From contig NZ_FNDD01000038.1 of the NCBI RefSeq assembly GCF_900100015.1, positions 1 to 45,215 of the forward strand: a DNA stretch of 45,215 nt, read 5' to 3'. This document shows positions 23,637 through 32,762 of the stretch, one piece after another (position 1 is the first letter of the stretch; every line of letters begins with the position of its first letter). The notes beneath the pieces were generated by a model, which made no database searches, was not told where the DNA came from, and saw only the letters and a program-made list of their open reading frames with translations. Position numbers and translations under genes: made by a program. The stretch comes from Vibrio xiamenensis. GTDB lineage: Bacteria > Pseudomonadota > Gammaproteobacteria > Enterobacterales > Vibrionaceae.

Positions 23637-24262
23637 TATATTTCTACCGCATCCAATTCCTTTTGGCGGACAAATTACGTCAAAGATATGAAACTAATAT
23701 TACATTGACGGACTTGGTAAACGGAATTCTATCGCTCAATCCAAATCACTATGATCTGGCTCACGCATTGGTAGTAATGGGCATGATGCAAAGCTCATTC
23801 TAATGAAGTGGCCGTCAGAAGCCTTGCGTGTGCGTGGTATCGTATCGTTAGTTCGATGCTAAGGCGGCATAGTTGCGCAAATGTGAATAATTAATTGTGT
23901 ATCATTTATGAAAACTATGATTGCGCTGGTTTTACATTAGCATTTTTTGCATCTATCTACGTTAAACGTCTGCTTAATCCTGCTAATTGCAGTGATATGT
24001 AAGATTAATTAAGTGAAAAGCAGCTATTTTGATGGCTTATTGATTTATTGACGCTCGTCATAGCAAGGAGTAATTTAACCTTAATTTCACAATGGGAATC
24101 TGGTCTAGATTCCGCACGAAACTTGCTCATAAAATTTGCTTGAGTACTCAGATTCTCACGTGACCGACAGCTTAGGTCTACTTGTTTTGAATTGCCTAGT
24201 CGGTTGCCAGCATCAACAGCGATTTCGTGTCGTCCCAGCTCAAATATATTCAAGATGGTTTC
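23637..24262. other. Long gap upstream of fdhD
   Basis: No secure gene. A plus-strand frame (23585-23803) enters from the neighbouring gene and reads YFYRIQFLLADKLRQRYETN, then LTDLVNGILSLNPNHYDLAH; it is protein-like but has no ribosome binding site, so it may be a gene remnant. Further on is an AT-rich stretch (about 23880-24080), then a perfect hairpin GGAATCT-GGTCT-AGATTCC (24095-24113) and another AGATTC copy downstream (24149-24154), which probably belong to the control region of fdhD. Confidence 0.4.
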
Positions 24263-25144
24263 ATGCAATTAGATAAAGTCAGCTCATCGCGCGAAGGCCA
24301 ACCCGTGTGTTTAAAACGTGTTAACCGCAAGCGCTACAGCCGCCAGCAAGGCTACAGTTTTGCCAGCGACCTCCTCGCTGTTGAAGAGCCGTTGCAAATT
24401 AGCATTGAATGGCAAACGAGTGGAGCGTCGCAGTGTGAGATGTGGAGTATGACGATGCGTACCCCCGGCGATGACGTCAATTTGGTGTACGGCTTGCTGC
24501 TCAGTCAAAACGTCGTGGACTCGTGGTTGGATATTCAATCGGTACGCTGCTTTGACGAACACGTGAGCCATGCGATGAACCATGTTTTGGTCACGTTAAA
24601 GCAAGGGGTAGAACCACGTTTGGCGCCTTCGAGTCGGCGCTTTGTCAGCACGTCAAGCTGCGGTGTTTGCGGTGCAACCTCGGTCAAAGCGCTGCAGTTG
24701 TCACAGCGCCAAGTGATGGATGAATCTCATCATTGGCTGGCGCCAGAGCAAGTGCTGACTATGCCGCATTTACTCAATCAGAATCAGCAAATTTTTCACC
24801 AAACTGGTTCTGTGCATGGCGCGGCTTACATTGTGAATGGCGATGTGATCGCTGTGGCGGAAGATATTGGTCGCCATAACGCGGTTGATAAGCTGTTTGG
24901 TTATTTAGCGCGCAGCGAAGCTTGGCACCCACAAGGTGTGCTGGTACTTAGCAGCCGCGTCAGTTTTGAATTAATGCAAAAAGCGGTCATTGCAGGGGTG
25001 GCCGTCATCGTGTCGGTCGGCGCGCCATCGCAAGTCGCGGTGGATATCGCTCGCCAGTTTGATATGACCTTAATCGGGTTTACCAAGGCCGAGCACTTTA
25101 ACCTTTACAACGGACACTGGCGGTTGATGCCAGAGCAAGAATAA
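24263..25144 (+). CDS. fdhD: Formate dehydrogenase accessory sulfurtransferase FdhD
   Basis: Contains the sulfur-carrying SSCGVCGATS (both Cys, about residues 130-136), SVHGAAYIV and EDIGRHNAVDKLFG, all diagnostic of FdhD. In known members it passes sulfur from IscS to the Mo-bis-MGD cofactor so that formate dehydrogenases become active. The start is uncertain: ATG 24263, or a GTG at 24227. The following gene, 12 bases away, is a Mo-bis-MGD enzyme, so FdhD very likely matures it. Confidence 0.93.
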   Translation: MQLDKVSSSREGQPVCLKRVNRKRYSRQQGYSFASDLLAVEEPLQISIEWQTSGASQCEMWSMTMRTPGDDVNLVYGLLLSQNVVDSWLDIQSVRCFDEHVSHAMNHVLVTLKQGVEPRLAPSSRRFVSTSSCGVCGATSVKALQLSQRQVMDESHHWLAPEQVLTMPHLLNQNQQIFHQTGSVHGAAYIVNGDVIAVAEDIGRHNAVDKLFGYLARSEAWHPQGVLVLSSRVSFELMQKAVIAGVAVIVSVGAPSQVAVDIARQFDMTLIGFTKAEHFNLYNGHWRLMPEQE

Positions 25145-25156
25145 GAAGAGAAGCTC

Positions 25157-27463
25157 ATGAGTTATAAACAATATTCTGGATCTGCTGGTGGTTGGGGCGC
25201 GTTAAAAGCCACCACTCAGCATCTGTTTAAGAGTGAGAATGTCGCGAAAAACATTTCCAACTTACTGCGCACTAACCAAGACCACGGCTTCGACTGTCCG
25301 GGTTGTGCTTGGGGCGAAAAAGGCGTACCCGGTCGATTCCGTTTCTGTGAGAACGGCGCCAAAGCAGTAAACTGGGAAGCAACCACGCGCCGCGTTGACC
25401 GCGATTTCTTTGCTAAATACTCGGTGAGCTGGCTCAACAAACAAACCGACTACTACCTTGAATATCAAGGTCGTCTTAACGAGCCGATGCGCTACAACCC
25501 AGACACCGACCACTATGAGCCAATCTCATGGGATGAGGCGTTTGCGGTGATTGCGGAGCATCTCAACGCGCTTGAGTCACCAAATCAAGCCGAATTTTAT
25601 ACTTCAGGCCGTGCTAGCAACGAAGCGGCATTCGTTTATCAGTTGTTTGCGCGCCGCTTTGGCACCAACAATTTTCCAGACTGCTCTAACATGTGCCACG
25701 AAGCGACCAGTGTCGCGCTGTCTAAAACTATCGGCATCGGTAAAGGTACGGTGACCATCGAAGACTTTGAAATCGCCGATGCGATTTTCCTTTTCGGTCA
25801 AAATCCAGGTACAAACCATCCGCGCATGCTAGAAACACTTGCCTCTGCCAATAAACGTGGCGCGCAAGTGGTGGCGTTCAATAACCTTAAAGAGCGTGGG
25901 CTTGAGCGTTTTACTAACCCGCAGCATCCTCTAGAGATGTTGAGCAACGGCTCAACGCCAACCACCAGTCATTACTTTATGCCAAAGCTCGGCGGGGATA
26001 TGGCCGTGGTGCGCGGCATCGTAAAAGTATTACTTGAGCGTCATATTCAAGCTCAGCAGCAGGGTGAAAGCGTGTTTGATCTTGAGTTCATCGCAGAGCA
26101 TACCGAAGGTATGGATGAATATCTGGCAACGGTTTCGGCAACACCTTGGGAGCAAATTTTCGCCCAGTCTGGTCTGTCACAAGATGAGATCGTTCAAGCC
26201 GCGGATATTTACGCCAACGCGAAAACTCGCATTGTCACATGGGCAATGGGTGTTACGCAGCACAAACATTCGGTCGCAACCATTCAAGAATTGGTTAACT
26301 TGCAACTGCTGTTTGGTCAAGTTGGTAAACCGGGTGCAGGGCTTTGCCCAGTGCGTGGTCACTCCAATGTGCAGGGCGACCGCACTGTGGGGATCAACGA
26401 AAAACCGCCAGCCACTTTATTGCAAAATATCGAGTCGGTATTTGGCTTTGAGCCGCCAAAAGAGCACGGCCACAACGTGGTTAATGCGCTGCAAGCAATG
26501 AGCCGTGGCGAGAGTAAAGTGTTTATTGGCTTGGGTGGTAATTTGGTGGCGGCCGCGCCGGATACCGAGCGTGTGATGGCGGCAATGGCGCAATGTAACC
26601 TAACGGTGAACATAGCAACCAAACTTAACCGCAGCCACGTTAACCCAGGTAAAGATTCGATCATTCTGCCTTGTTATGGCCGTACTGATATCGATATTCA
26701 AGCCAGTGGCGAACAGAAAGTCACCGTCGAAGATTCATTTTCTATGGTGCACTCATCATCCGGTCGTGTAGATGTTAGCGGCGAGCTGATGCGCTCTGAA
26801 GTGGCGATCATTGTCGGCATGGCAAAAGCCACCCTTGGCGCGATGAATCCGGTCGACTGGCAGTCGTTGGCGGACAATTACAACAATATTCGTGATTACA
26901 TTGAAAAGACCATTCCGGGCTTTACCCAGTTTAATCAACGCTTGGATAACCCTGGCGGTTTTTACCTTGGCAACAGTGCGCGCAGTTTGGTGTGGAATAC
27001 GCCGCAGTCGAAAGCGCAGATCAGCAATAATGTGTTGCCAGAGAGCTTGCTCATCCACGATGTAAAAAGCACCCCCAAACGCCCAGTGTTTGTCTTGCAA
27101 ACCATGCGCTCGCATGACCAATACAACACCACAGTGTATGGCTATGATGACCGTTATCGTGGCGTGTTTGGTGAGCGCAACGTCGTGTTTGTTAACCCAC
27201 AAGACATTGAAGCGCTTGGCCTAAAAGCGGAAGACTTGGTGGATATCGAAACGCTGTGGACCGACGACAAAGTACGTAAAATTCACGGTTTCAAAGTGAT
27301 TCCTTACCAGATTCCACAAGGTAATATTGCTGCCTACTTCCCAGAGGCGAACCCGCTGATTCCACTGGAAAGCAAAGGTGATTTCAGTGATACGCCAACC
27401 TCGAAGTCGATTGCAGTGGTTCTCACGCCAAGTGAAGTCCGTCAATTGGTACGCAGCGCTTAA
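25157..27463 (+). CDS. ydeP: YdeP-type molybdopterin oxidoreductase (FdhF/YdeP family), 768 aa
   Basis: N-terminal cluster region with only CPGCAWG (FDCPGCAWGEKG, about residues 47-58) rather than the four-Cys Fe-S motif of formate dehydrogenase proper, typical of YdeP. The molybdopterin domains follow (YTSGRASNEAAFVYQLFARR; SNMCHEATSVALSKTIGIGK; GQVGKPGAGLCPVRGHSNVQ; FGERNVVFVNP). E. coli YdeP is linked to acid resistance; the substrate is not known. AAGAGAAG precedes the start. It forms an operon with fdhD. Confidence 0.92.
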   Translation: MSYKQYSGSAGGWGALKATTQHLFKSENVAKNISNLLRTNQDHGFDCPGCAWGEKGVPGRFRFCENGAKAVNWEATTRRVDRDFFAKYSVSWLNKQTDYYLEYQGRLNEPMRYNPDTDHYEPISWDEAFAVIAEHLNALESPNQAEFYTSGRASNEAAFVYQLFARRFGTNNFPDCSNMCHEATSVALSKTIGIGKGTVTIEDFEIADAIFLFGQNPGTNHPRMLETLASANKRGAQVVAFNNLKERGLERFTNPQHPLEMLSNGSTPTTSHYFMPKLGGDMAVVRGIVKVLLERHIQAQQQGESVFDLEFIAEHTEGMDEYLATVSATPWEQIFAQSGLSQDEIVQAADIYANAKTRIVTWAMGVTQHKHSVATIQELVNLQLLFGQVGKPGAGLCPVRGHSNVQGDRTVGINEKPPATLLQNIESVFGFEPPKEHGHNVVNALQAMSRGESKVFIGLGGNLVAAAPDTERVMAAMAQCNLTVNIATKLNRSHVNPGKDSIILPCYGRTDIDIQASGEQKVTVEDSFSMVHSSSGRVDVSGELMRSEVAIIVGMAKATLGAMNPVDWQSLADNYNNIRDYIEKTIPGFTQFNQRLDNPGGFYLGNSARSLVWNTPQSKAQISNNVLPESLLIHDVKSTPKRPVFVLQTMRSHDQYNTTVYGYDDRYRGVFGERNVVFVNPQDIEALGLKAEDLVDIETLWTDDKVRKIHGFKVIPYQIPQGNIAAYFPEANPLIPLESKGDFSDTPTSKSIAVVLTPSEVRQLVRSA

Positions 27464-27515
27464 TTGTCAATTAGCCGAGCATTGCTAGCTTTATCGGAAA
27501 AAGCGCAGTCAGTAA

Positions 27516-27554
27516 AAAATAACACCGTTCATTTGATATGAACGGTGTTATTTT
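27516..27554. terminator. Strong terminator between convergent genes
   Basis: Perfect 17-base arms (27516-27532, 27538-27554) with a 5-base loop and T-rich tails on both strands. Confidence 0.9.
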
Positions 27555-27594
27555 GTATGTCTACAAATGATTTTGGTTATGGGATCGCGTGATG

Positions 27595-28902
27595 TTAGGG
27601 TTTCGCCGCAAGGTAAATAGATATCTGCGAGTAATCCTTGTTTTCCATCGCGAACGCCATAAAATCCTGGCCGTCTAGAGTCACTATGTAGGGATAATGA
27701 GCCTTATGCTCAGGGACAATCTTATACAATTCGTGGGTTTTTATATGATATTCCCAGATACAGGCCCTAGCACCTGAGTTGTCAAAATAAATGATTGGTT
27801 TGGTTGGGTGCAGCGTAAAAGATTCAATGCCCCAATCTTCTGGGCGTATGCCAATTTCAGGGTTATAACCTTGTTTGTTTTCACGATCATAAATATAGAA
27901 TGTGGACGCTTCGGCGAAGATCTCCAGATTGCTCTGGGAGTAATCCCGCATAGTGTTTAAATTACCAAACGCATCGTTTCCTTTATAGTTTTCTTTATGT
28001 ATGTACCAACCATATGCAGCCATCCAACGCCCGCTGTCCGACACTGCATATGTATGTTTAGGGCCAAGCAATGAACGGTAAGTAGCGTACTCTTTTTCGG
28101 TAATTAGGCGAGGAGTCTCGCCACTGCCGACAGGATAGATCAGTAAGTTTTGGGTCGGACCTGATGGGCGAGCTTCACCACCATCGCGGGTGATAAATAA
28201 ATACCCTTGTTTTACATCCAGCAGAGAAGTTTGATAATTCCAGTCTTGACTGACATTCAGCCGTCTTTGCACTCCGGTGCTACTGTTGATTTCATAAACT
28301 TCGTATTGCTCGCTTTTTTTCAGCGCAACATACAGATAGATGACGTTATCATGTACTCCCGCTGCAACTCCCATGATCTGGGGGTAACCTTCCTCAAAAT
28401 GTGCTAGTTCTTTACGTGGCCACGGTTTGTAGGATGCAGGGTCAGAGTTCACGGCATTTGCAGACAGTATACTGAGATCATCGCCATTAGGCATCGACAT
28501 TCCCGATAACAGTGCTGCGACTGCGGGCGTATTCTTACCGCTGTGGGAAGAATTTTGTGCTTCAGTAGTCTTATAATAATCCTCTTTAAGGCGTTTATAC
28601 GCATTGAGATAGCTCTGTTCACACAGTCCATTGTTGCTGGATGAAGAGCAAGCACTGTTACGTGATTTCAGCCATTTCAACTGAGTTTTTTTTAGCTCAG
28701 CCTTATCATCAGTAGACTGATAAGCTCGGCGGTACATTACGCTGAGTAGTGTATCCATTTGGTCGAGTGTTTTATCAGCACAAATTGTTTTTTCAGTGGC
28801 GGTGGTGGCTTTACCGCAGTCAAAGCCTGCAGCCGATGTTTGAGGCGGCACCAACAAACCTGCAGTTAAAGCAGTTGCAGCAAGGAAAGTAACCCGTAAC
28901 AT
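27595..28902 (-). CDS. Secreted LprI-N/DUF1311 protein with a propeller-like C-terminal region, 435 aa
   Basis: Signal peptide (LPPQTSAAG). Then the LprI/DUF1311 segment: FDCGKATTATEKTICADKTL, LKWLKSRNSACSSSSNNGLC and YKRLKE, with the conserved cysteines. The LprI fold occurs in periplasmic lysozyme inhibitors. The long remainder (about residues 135-435) has repeated strand-turn units (VYEINSSTG; FITRDGGEARPSG; SDSGRWMAAYGWYI) suggesting a beta-propeller. ATG 28902 is chosen, since it has AGGAT 5 nt upstream and begins the signal peptide. Role unknown. Confidence 0.75.
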   Translation of the reverse strand: MLRVTFLAATALTAGLLVPPQTSAAGFDCGKATTATEKTICADKTLDQMDTLLSVMYRRAYQSTDDKAELKKTQLKWLKSRNSACSSSSNNGLCEQSYLNAYKRLKEDYYKTTEAQNSSHSGKNTPAVAALLSGMSMPNGDDLSILSANAVNSDPASYKPWPRKELAHFEEGYPQIMGVAAGVHDNVIYLYVALKKSEQYEVYEINSSTGVQRRLNVSQDWNYQTSLLDVKQGYLFITRDGGEARPSGPTQNLLIYPVGSGETPRLITEKEYATYRSLLGPKHTYAVSDSGRWMAAYGWYIHKENYKGNDAFGNLNTMRDYSQSNLEIFAEASTFYIYDRENKQGYNPEIGIRPEDWGIESFTLHPTKPIIYFDNSGARACIWEYHIKTHELYKIVPEHKAHYPYIVTLDGQDFMAFAMENKDYSQISIYLAAKP

Positions 28903-29081
28903 ATAAATCCTGTATTTGATTAACCTGAACGGGTGAGAGTAACACACAGCAAAGGACGTCTTATTGGCAGAAAATCACAGACATATAACGGCAATGCTGT
29001 GTATGCAAAATAGTAATCAAAAATAGTGCTTTTACTTAATCGTATGAGCTGCAAAATTATTTCTAAGTTTGTAAAAAGTAA

Positions 29082-29115
29082 AAAACCGATAGCTATTGCA
29101 GTAGTCTATCGGTTT
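29082..29115 (-). terminator. Terminator of the DUF368 gene
   Basis: Ten-base arms AAACCGATAG/CTATCGGTTT. On the minus strand a T-run (TTTTTTACTTTTT) follows, so it ends the DUF368 transcript about 77 bases after the stop codon. Confidence 0.85.
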
Positions 29116-29192
29116 ATCTCTACGTCAGTAGATTTTGCGAAGCACGCTAAGAAAGTAGTCGGTCATAACTGCGTTATGGTAACTCAGTGCGA

Positions 29193-30107
29193 TTATTCAT
29201 TGTTACCAAATTTTTCTAGCGCTAACACGATGCCGATCGCGCACAGCATCAGAAATACCGCTAAACCGAGCTGAGCTGGTTGTGATGTCACCGATTCAAA
29301 ATTAAACGGCGATAAGTTGTTTTGTAGCAGCGGTACCATCTCACCTTTAGAGTTAGTACGCCATGAAATGGTCTCTTTCCAAGGCCAGATCTTTGGCAGT
29401 GTGCCGAGCATTAAGCCGATCAAGAATAGGAATGTTTGGTCGCGGTAACGTTTAAGCAGCCACGACAATAAGTGTGAGAAGCTCAGTAAGCCAATCACGC
29501 AGCCACACAAAAACATCACTAAGATTGAGAACTCAGCATTTTTTACCGCCGCAAGAATGGGCGCGTACATGCCAATCATCAGCAAAATAAAACTGCCAGA
29601 TACACCCGGTAGAATCATGGCGCAGATAGCAATCGCACCGGCAATCAAAATGTTGATAGAAGTGGGCTCAAGATGCAGCGGTTTGAGCACGGTAATGCTG
29701 TAGGCGACGCCAATCCCAACAAGCAGGAACACAAAACTCAGCGCGGTCTTTTTCTCCACCTGTTTGAGCATGTGGTAAACCGACACCAAAATCAGGCCAA
29801 AAAAGAATGACCACAAAGGTACCGGGTGGGTGGCGAGTAGCCAAGAAATGAGTTTCGCCAATGTCGCGATGCTGGCCAAAATACCACCAAACAGTGCGAT
29901 CAGAAAAAAGCCGTTGATATGAGCGAAGGCTGCTTTAAAACCGTCGCGTTTCCAAATTCCAAGTAGGGATGGATTCACACGTCGAATGCTTTCAAGCAGG
30001 GTATCGTAAATACCGGTGATAAATGCAATGGTACCGCCAGAGACGCCGGGGACGACATCCGCTGCGCCCATGGCCATTCCTTTTAAGAAGGTCGTTATGT
30101 AGTTCAT
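29193..30107 (-). CDS. popT: DUF368 membrane protein, PopT-like undecaprenyl phosphate translocase
   Basis: 304 residues with about eight membrane helices. It has the duplicated glycine-proline motifs GAADVVPGVSGGTIAFITGI near the N-terminus and AMILPGVSGSFILLMIGMYA in the second half, the DUF368 hallmark. Members of this family, including a V. cholerae one, have been shown to help flip undecaprenyl phosphate back across the inner membrane for reuse in cell-envelope synthesis. No other envelope gene is directly beside it. Single gene with its own terminator. Confidence 0.9.
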   Translation of the reverse strand: MNYITTFLKGMAMGAADVVPGVSGGTIAFITGIYDTLLESIRRVNPSLLGIWKRDGFKAAFAHINGFFLIALFGGILASIATLAKLISWLLATHPVPLWSFFFGLILVSVYHMLKQVEKKTALSFVFLLVGIGVAYSITVLKPLHLEPTSINILIAGAIAICAMILPGVSGSFILLMIGMYAPILAAVKNAEFSILVMFLCGCVIGLLSFSHLLSWLLKRYRDQTFLFLIGLMLGTLPKIWPWKETISWRTNSKGEMVPLLQNNLSPFNFESVTSQPAQLGLAVFLMLCAIGIVLALEKFGNNE

Positions 30108-30328
30108 TTATTAATTAATGATTGTGATTAGGATTGTGGAAGTATACCGATTTCTATTTCCAAGATTGTAAAAAAAGTACGAAATTATTGAATTGATAAA
30201 CTTATTGATAAGGGTGTTGGTGCATATCGTTTTGCGTTTAATTGCAAATTGCATTCGCATAATGCAAATGAACTGGTCATTTATTAGGCATTTACGCTCA
30301 TAAAGGCACAAAATAGGACTAAATAAAG

Positions 30329-30345
30329 TTGGCACGTCTTGTGCT
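30329..30345 (+). promoter_or_regulatory. Sigma-54-like promoter upstream of gltS
   Basis: TTGGCAC, five bases, GTGCT. Against the consensus TGGCAC-N5-TTGCW there is one mismatch (the first T of TTGC) and exact spacing. The start of transcription would be near 30356, right at the first leader hairpin. It would place glutamate uptake under nitrogen control; no activator site was identified. Confidence 0.55.
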
Positions 30346-30355
30346 TATATAGATA

Positions 30356-30463
30356 TGACCCTTATTAAGCCGAGGGTCACCTAGCCAACTGACGTTGTTA
30401 GTGAATATCATTTGTTCACAACTTATGTAGCCAATCGAAGAATATTTCGGTTGGCTTTTTTTT
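30356..30463 (+). promoter_or_regulatory. Structured leader with terminator upstream of gltS (candidate riboswitch)
   Basis: Hairpin GACCCT/AGGGTC (30357-30378), a compact CAAC-TGAC-GTTG region (from AGCCAACTGACGTTG) and GTGAA/TTCAC, followed by an 11-base terminator stem (30429-30456) and eight T. AGCCAA at 30383-30388 is a second copy of the terminator's 5' arm and could pair with its 3' arm, offering an alternative fold. This architecture suits a metabolite- or ion-sensing attenuator. The text around GTCACCTAGCCAACTGACG resembles, from memory, Na+-I (DUF1646) riboswitches, which would suit a sodium symporter; that naming is tentative. Confidence 0.55.
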
Positions 30464-30743
30464 ATCCTCAATTTACTGATTTGGTCGTCTTACGAATAAG
30501 AACACCATTCTCTTTACTCTGTTTCCTACAAGTACCCCTTTGCCTGTCCCAGACTTGCTACGCGGTTTGCGCTGACAATATTTTGCTGTGCTGCTTACGG
30601 CTTGTTGACAGTGCCTGCTTGGCAGGTGGCTATGAAAAATTCCAGTCATGTAAGTCAGTATTCCAGAGCGTGGATTGCGCTCGGAGCAAATGAATTGCTC
30701 GTAGCTCGTTAAGGAAGATGAGACCAAACAGTAAAGAGGTTGT
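30464..30743. other. Gap between leader terminator and gltS
   Basis: 280 bases with no credible gene; a frame at 30412-30693 covers it and the leader but is cysteine-rich, lacks a ribosome binding site and has no protein-like features. A small hairpin (CCTGC-TTG-GCAGG) is near 30614-30626. The ribosome binding site AGAGG precedes gltS. Confidence 0.5.
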
Positions 30744-31970
30744 ATGAATCAAGTCATTTCTATCGGTACGCTAGAATCTTTCCTTATCGCGATTGGCGTG
30801 CTTTTCGTTGGTCATTTTGTTAACTCTAAACTTCCGCTGTTGAAACGGTTTAATATTCCAGAGCCCATTGTGGGCGGTTTGATCGTCGCGTGTATCATCA
30901 CTATTCTTCATTTTCGTGGCGTTGATATGGAATTTTCACTGCCGCTGCAAAACACTTTTATGTTGATGTTTTTTAGCACGGTCGGCTTGGCGGCCAACTA
31001 CACCCAGTTAATGAAAGGCGGCATGAAAGTGTTTGTGTTTCTCGCGGTGGCATCGTTTTACATTGTGCTGCAAAACACCGTTGGGGTAGGCCTTGCCAGT
31101 CTGCTGGGGCTAGACCCACTGATGGGGCTGATTGCCGGTTCGATTACGCTATCTGGCGGTCATGGTACGGGCGCGGCTTGGGCGCAAACCTTTCAAGATA
31201 ATTACGGTTTGACCAATACCCTTGAAATTGCGATGGCATCGGCCACATTTGGTTTGATCATCGGCGGTATCATTGGCAGCCCAGTGGCGGATAAGCTAGT
31301 CACTAAGAACGATTTGAAGTCCGACTATGGCGAAAAAGGTCATGTTCATGATACTCACCCGGAAGTCGTGACCTATAACGAGTACGAAGAAGAGAAAATT
31401 ACGCCGAAAAAGGTCATCGAAGTGCTGTTCATTTTGTTGATTTGTGTCACCGGCGCCAAATATTTAGAGCAGTGGGTAAGCACCTTTGAAATCAGTTGGT
31501 TGATGATTCCTGATTTCGTCTATGCGCTATTTATCGGGGTGTTTATCACCAACGTACTTGAAGTTACTAAGATGCGAAAGCTCGATACTGATACGGTGGA
31601 TGTGCTCGGTACGGTGTCATTGGCGCTGTTTTTGGCCATGGCACTGATGAGTCTGCGTTTATGGAACATCTTTGACTTGGCGCTGCCGTTTTTGGTGATT
31701 CTTGGCGTCCAGTCGGTAGTGCTGGGCTTATTTGCCTACTTTGTGACGTTCAAAGTGATGGGCTCAAACTATGACGCCGCGGTTATCTCTGGTGGTCACT
31801 GTGGGTTTGGCCTTGGCGCCACACCGACCGCGGTGATGAACATGGGATCGCTAGTGACCAAATTTGGCCCATCTCCACAAGCTTTTATGGTGGTGCCTAT
31901 TGTGGGGGCTTTCTTTATCGACATCGTTAACCTGATCATTTTGCAAGGCTTTATTACCTTTATGGGTTAA
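30744..31970 (+). CDS. gltS: Sodium/glutamate symporter GltS
   Basis: 408 residues, two inverted halves of membrane helices. Both re-entrant loop signatures are present: TLSGGHGTGAAWAQTF (about residues 132-147) and ISGGHCGFGLGATPTAVMNM (about 345-364), which hold substrate and Na+ in this family. It takes up L-glutamate with sodium through the inner membrane. AGAGG precedes the ATG. Its unusually long upstream region contains a sigma-54-like promoter and a terminator-bearing leader, so it is probably tightly controlled. A bidirectional terminator ends it. Confidence 0.95.
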   Translation: MNQVISIGTLESFLIAIGVLFVGHFVNSKLPLLKRFNIPEPIVGGLIVACIITILHFRGVDMEFSLPLQNTFMLMFFSTVGLAANYTQLMKGGMKVFVFLAVASFYIVLQNTVGVGLASLLGLDPLMGLIAGSITLSGGHGTGAAWAQTFQDNYGLTNTLEIAMASATFGLIIGGIIGSPVADKLVTKNDLKSDYGEKGHVHDTHPEVVTYNEYEEEKITPKKVIEVLFILLICVTGAKYLEQWVSTFEISWLMIPDFVYALFIGVFITNVLEVTKMRKLDTDTVDVLGTVSLALFLAMALMSLRLWNIFDLALPFLVILGVQSVVLGLFAYFVTFKVMGSNYDAAVISGGHCGFGLGATPTAVMNMGSLVTKFGPSPQAFMVVPIVGAFFIDIVNLIILQGFITFMG

Positions 31971-32038
31971 GCATATTGGTTTGAACAAATATGGATGGAT
32001 CACAAGGGTTGTAGAATAAAGAAACGCTGTAGATAGAC

Positions 32039-32071
32039 AAAAAACGCGCTCGAAGTTGAGCGCGTTTTTTT
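32039..32071. terminator. Bidirectional terminator of gltS and the PilZ gene
   Basis: AAAAAACGCGCTC, loop GAAGTT, GAGCGCG and seven T, perfect arms. It slightly overlaps the end of the convergent PilZ gene. Confidence 0.9.
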
Positions 32072-32762
32072 ATGCCCTTAAGGTCAGGCGAGTGCCATCA
32101 AATTTGAGGTGGCTGAGCAGTTTTTTCGCCGCTTCTTGGCCGAGTTCATCAAATTCGACCCCGTATCTGGCGTAGTGTAGCGAACGTTGCAAATTACACA
32201 CTTTGCCATTCAGTGGTGCGAGGCTGGCATCGTTTTTATTGCGTACCACCACTTCAAGGCGAATCAAATCCCCTACTTGAAAGCTGCGCGCCAGTGGGGT
32301 GGTGACAAAACGGCAACCCCCTTTGGACAAATCGCGAATTTCACACTCGACTTTGCGGTCATCAGCGCAGATCCGCGCGCCCAAATTTAGCTCGTAACGT
32401 GGCTCTTTACGCAGTTGTGCCACTTCCATGGTGCGCGGTACTGAAATCGCCACCATAGGAATCGGGTGCTGGTAGAGATGAACGATTTGGCTGCGAAAAT
32501 GCACCAAAGCGCCTTCGCCGCGCTGGGAAATTGCGCGTACCACTAACCAAAATCCTTCTTGGAAGAAGTACTCAAGGTCGTCGTCATTGATCTTGGGAAG
32601 CTCAATCAGCGCGACATTTTCAGAATGTTTACCAATAAAAGTGGTTGTCGCGCGAAAGGAAGTTCCAACCGGGGTGGTAATGCCAATCGTCATTTCACCA
32701 CCGTGTTCGATCATCGCTAAAGCGTCCGTACTATTTAGCGTTGAATGTGTTTTTTTTATCAC
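32070..32762 (-). CDS. PilZ-domain c-di-GMP receptor, YcgR/PlzD-like, 230 aa
   Basis: N-terminal YcgR-N-like flagellar-brake-type domain (about residues 15-115) and C-terminal PilZ domain. The c-di-GMP-binding elements are intact: the arginine motif LRKEPRYEL (RxxxR) and IRDLSKGGCRFV (DxSxxG). It should bind cyclic di-GMP and affect motility or biofilm. V. cholerae PlzD (VCA0042) has the same two-domain plan; identity with it is inferred. It converges with gltS. Confidence 0.88.
   Translation of the reverse strand: MIKKTHSTLNSTDALAMIEHGGEMTIGITTPVGTSFRATTTFIGKHSENVALIELPKINDDDLEYFFQEGFWLVVRAISQRGEGALVHFRSQIVHLYQHPIPMVAISVPRTMEVAQLRKEPRYELNLGARICADDRKVECEIRDLSKGGCRFVTTPLARSFQVGDLIRLEVVVRNKNDASLAPLNGKVCNLQRSLHYARYGVEFDELGQEAAKKLLSHLKFDGTRLTLRA

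Noticed and set aside
24005..24268. 87-codon minus-strand ORF upstream of fdhD
   Set aside because: No ribosome binding site, overlaps hairpins and the fdhD start; no protein-like motif.
26756..27202. 148-codon minus-strand ORF
   Set aside because: Antisense to the ydeP-like gene; His/Val-rich shadow composition typical of a complement frame.
30412..30693. 93-codon plus-strand ORF upstream of gltS
   Set aside because: Starts inside the structured leader, crosses the terminator, is rich in Cys and Leu without pattern and has no ribosome binding site.
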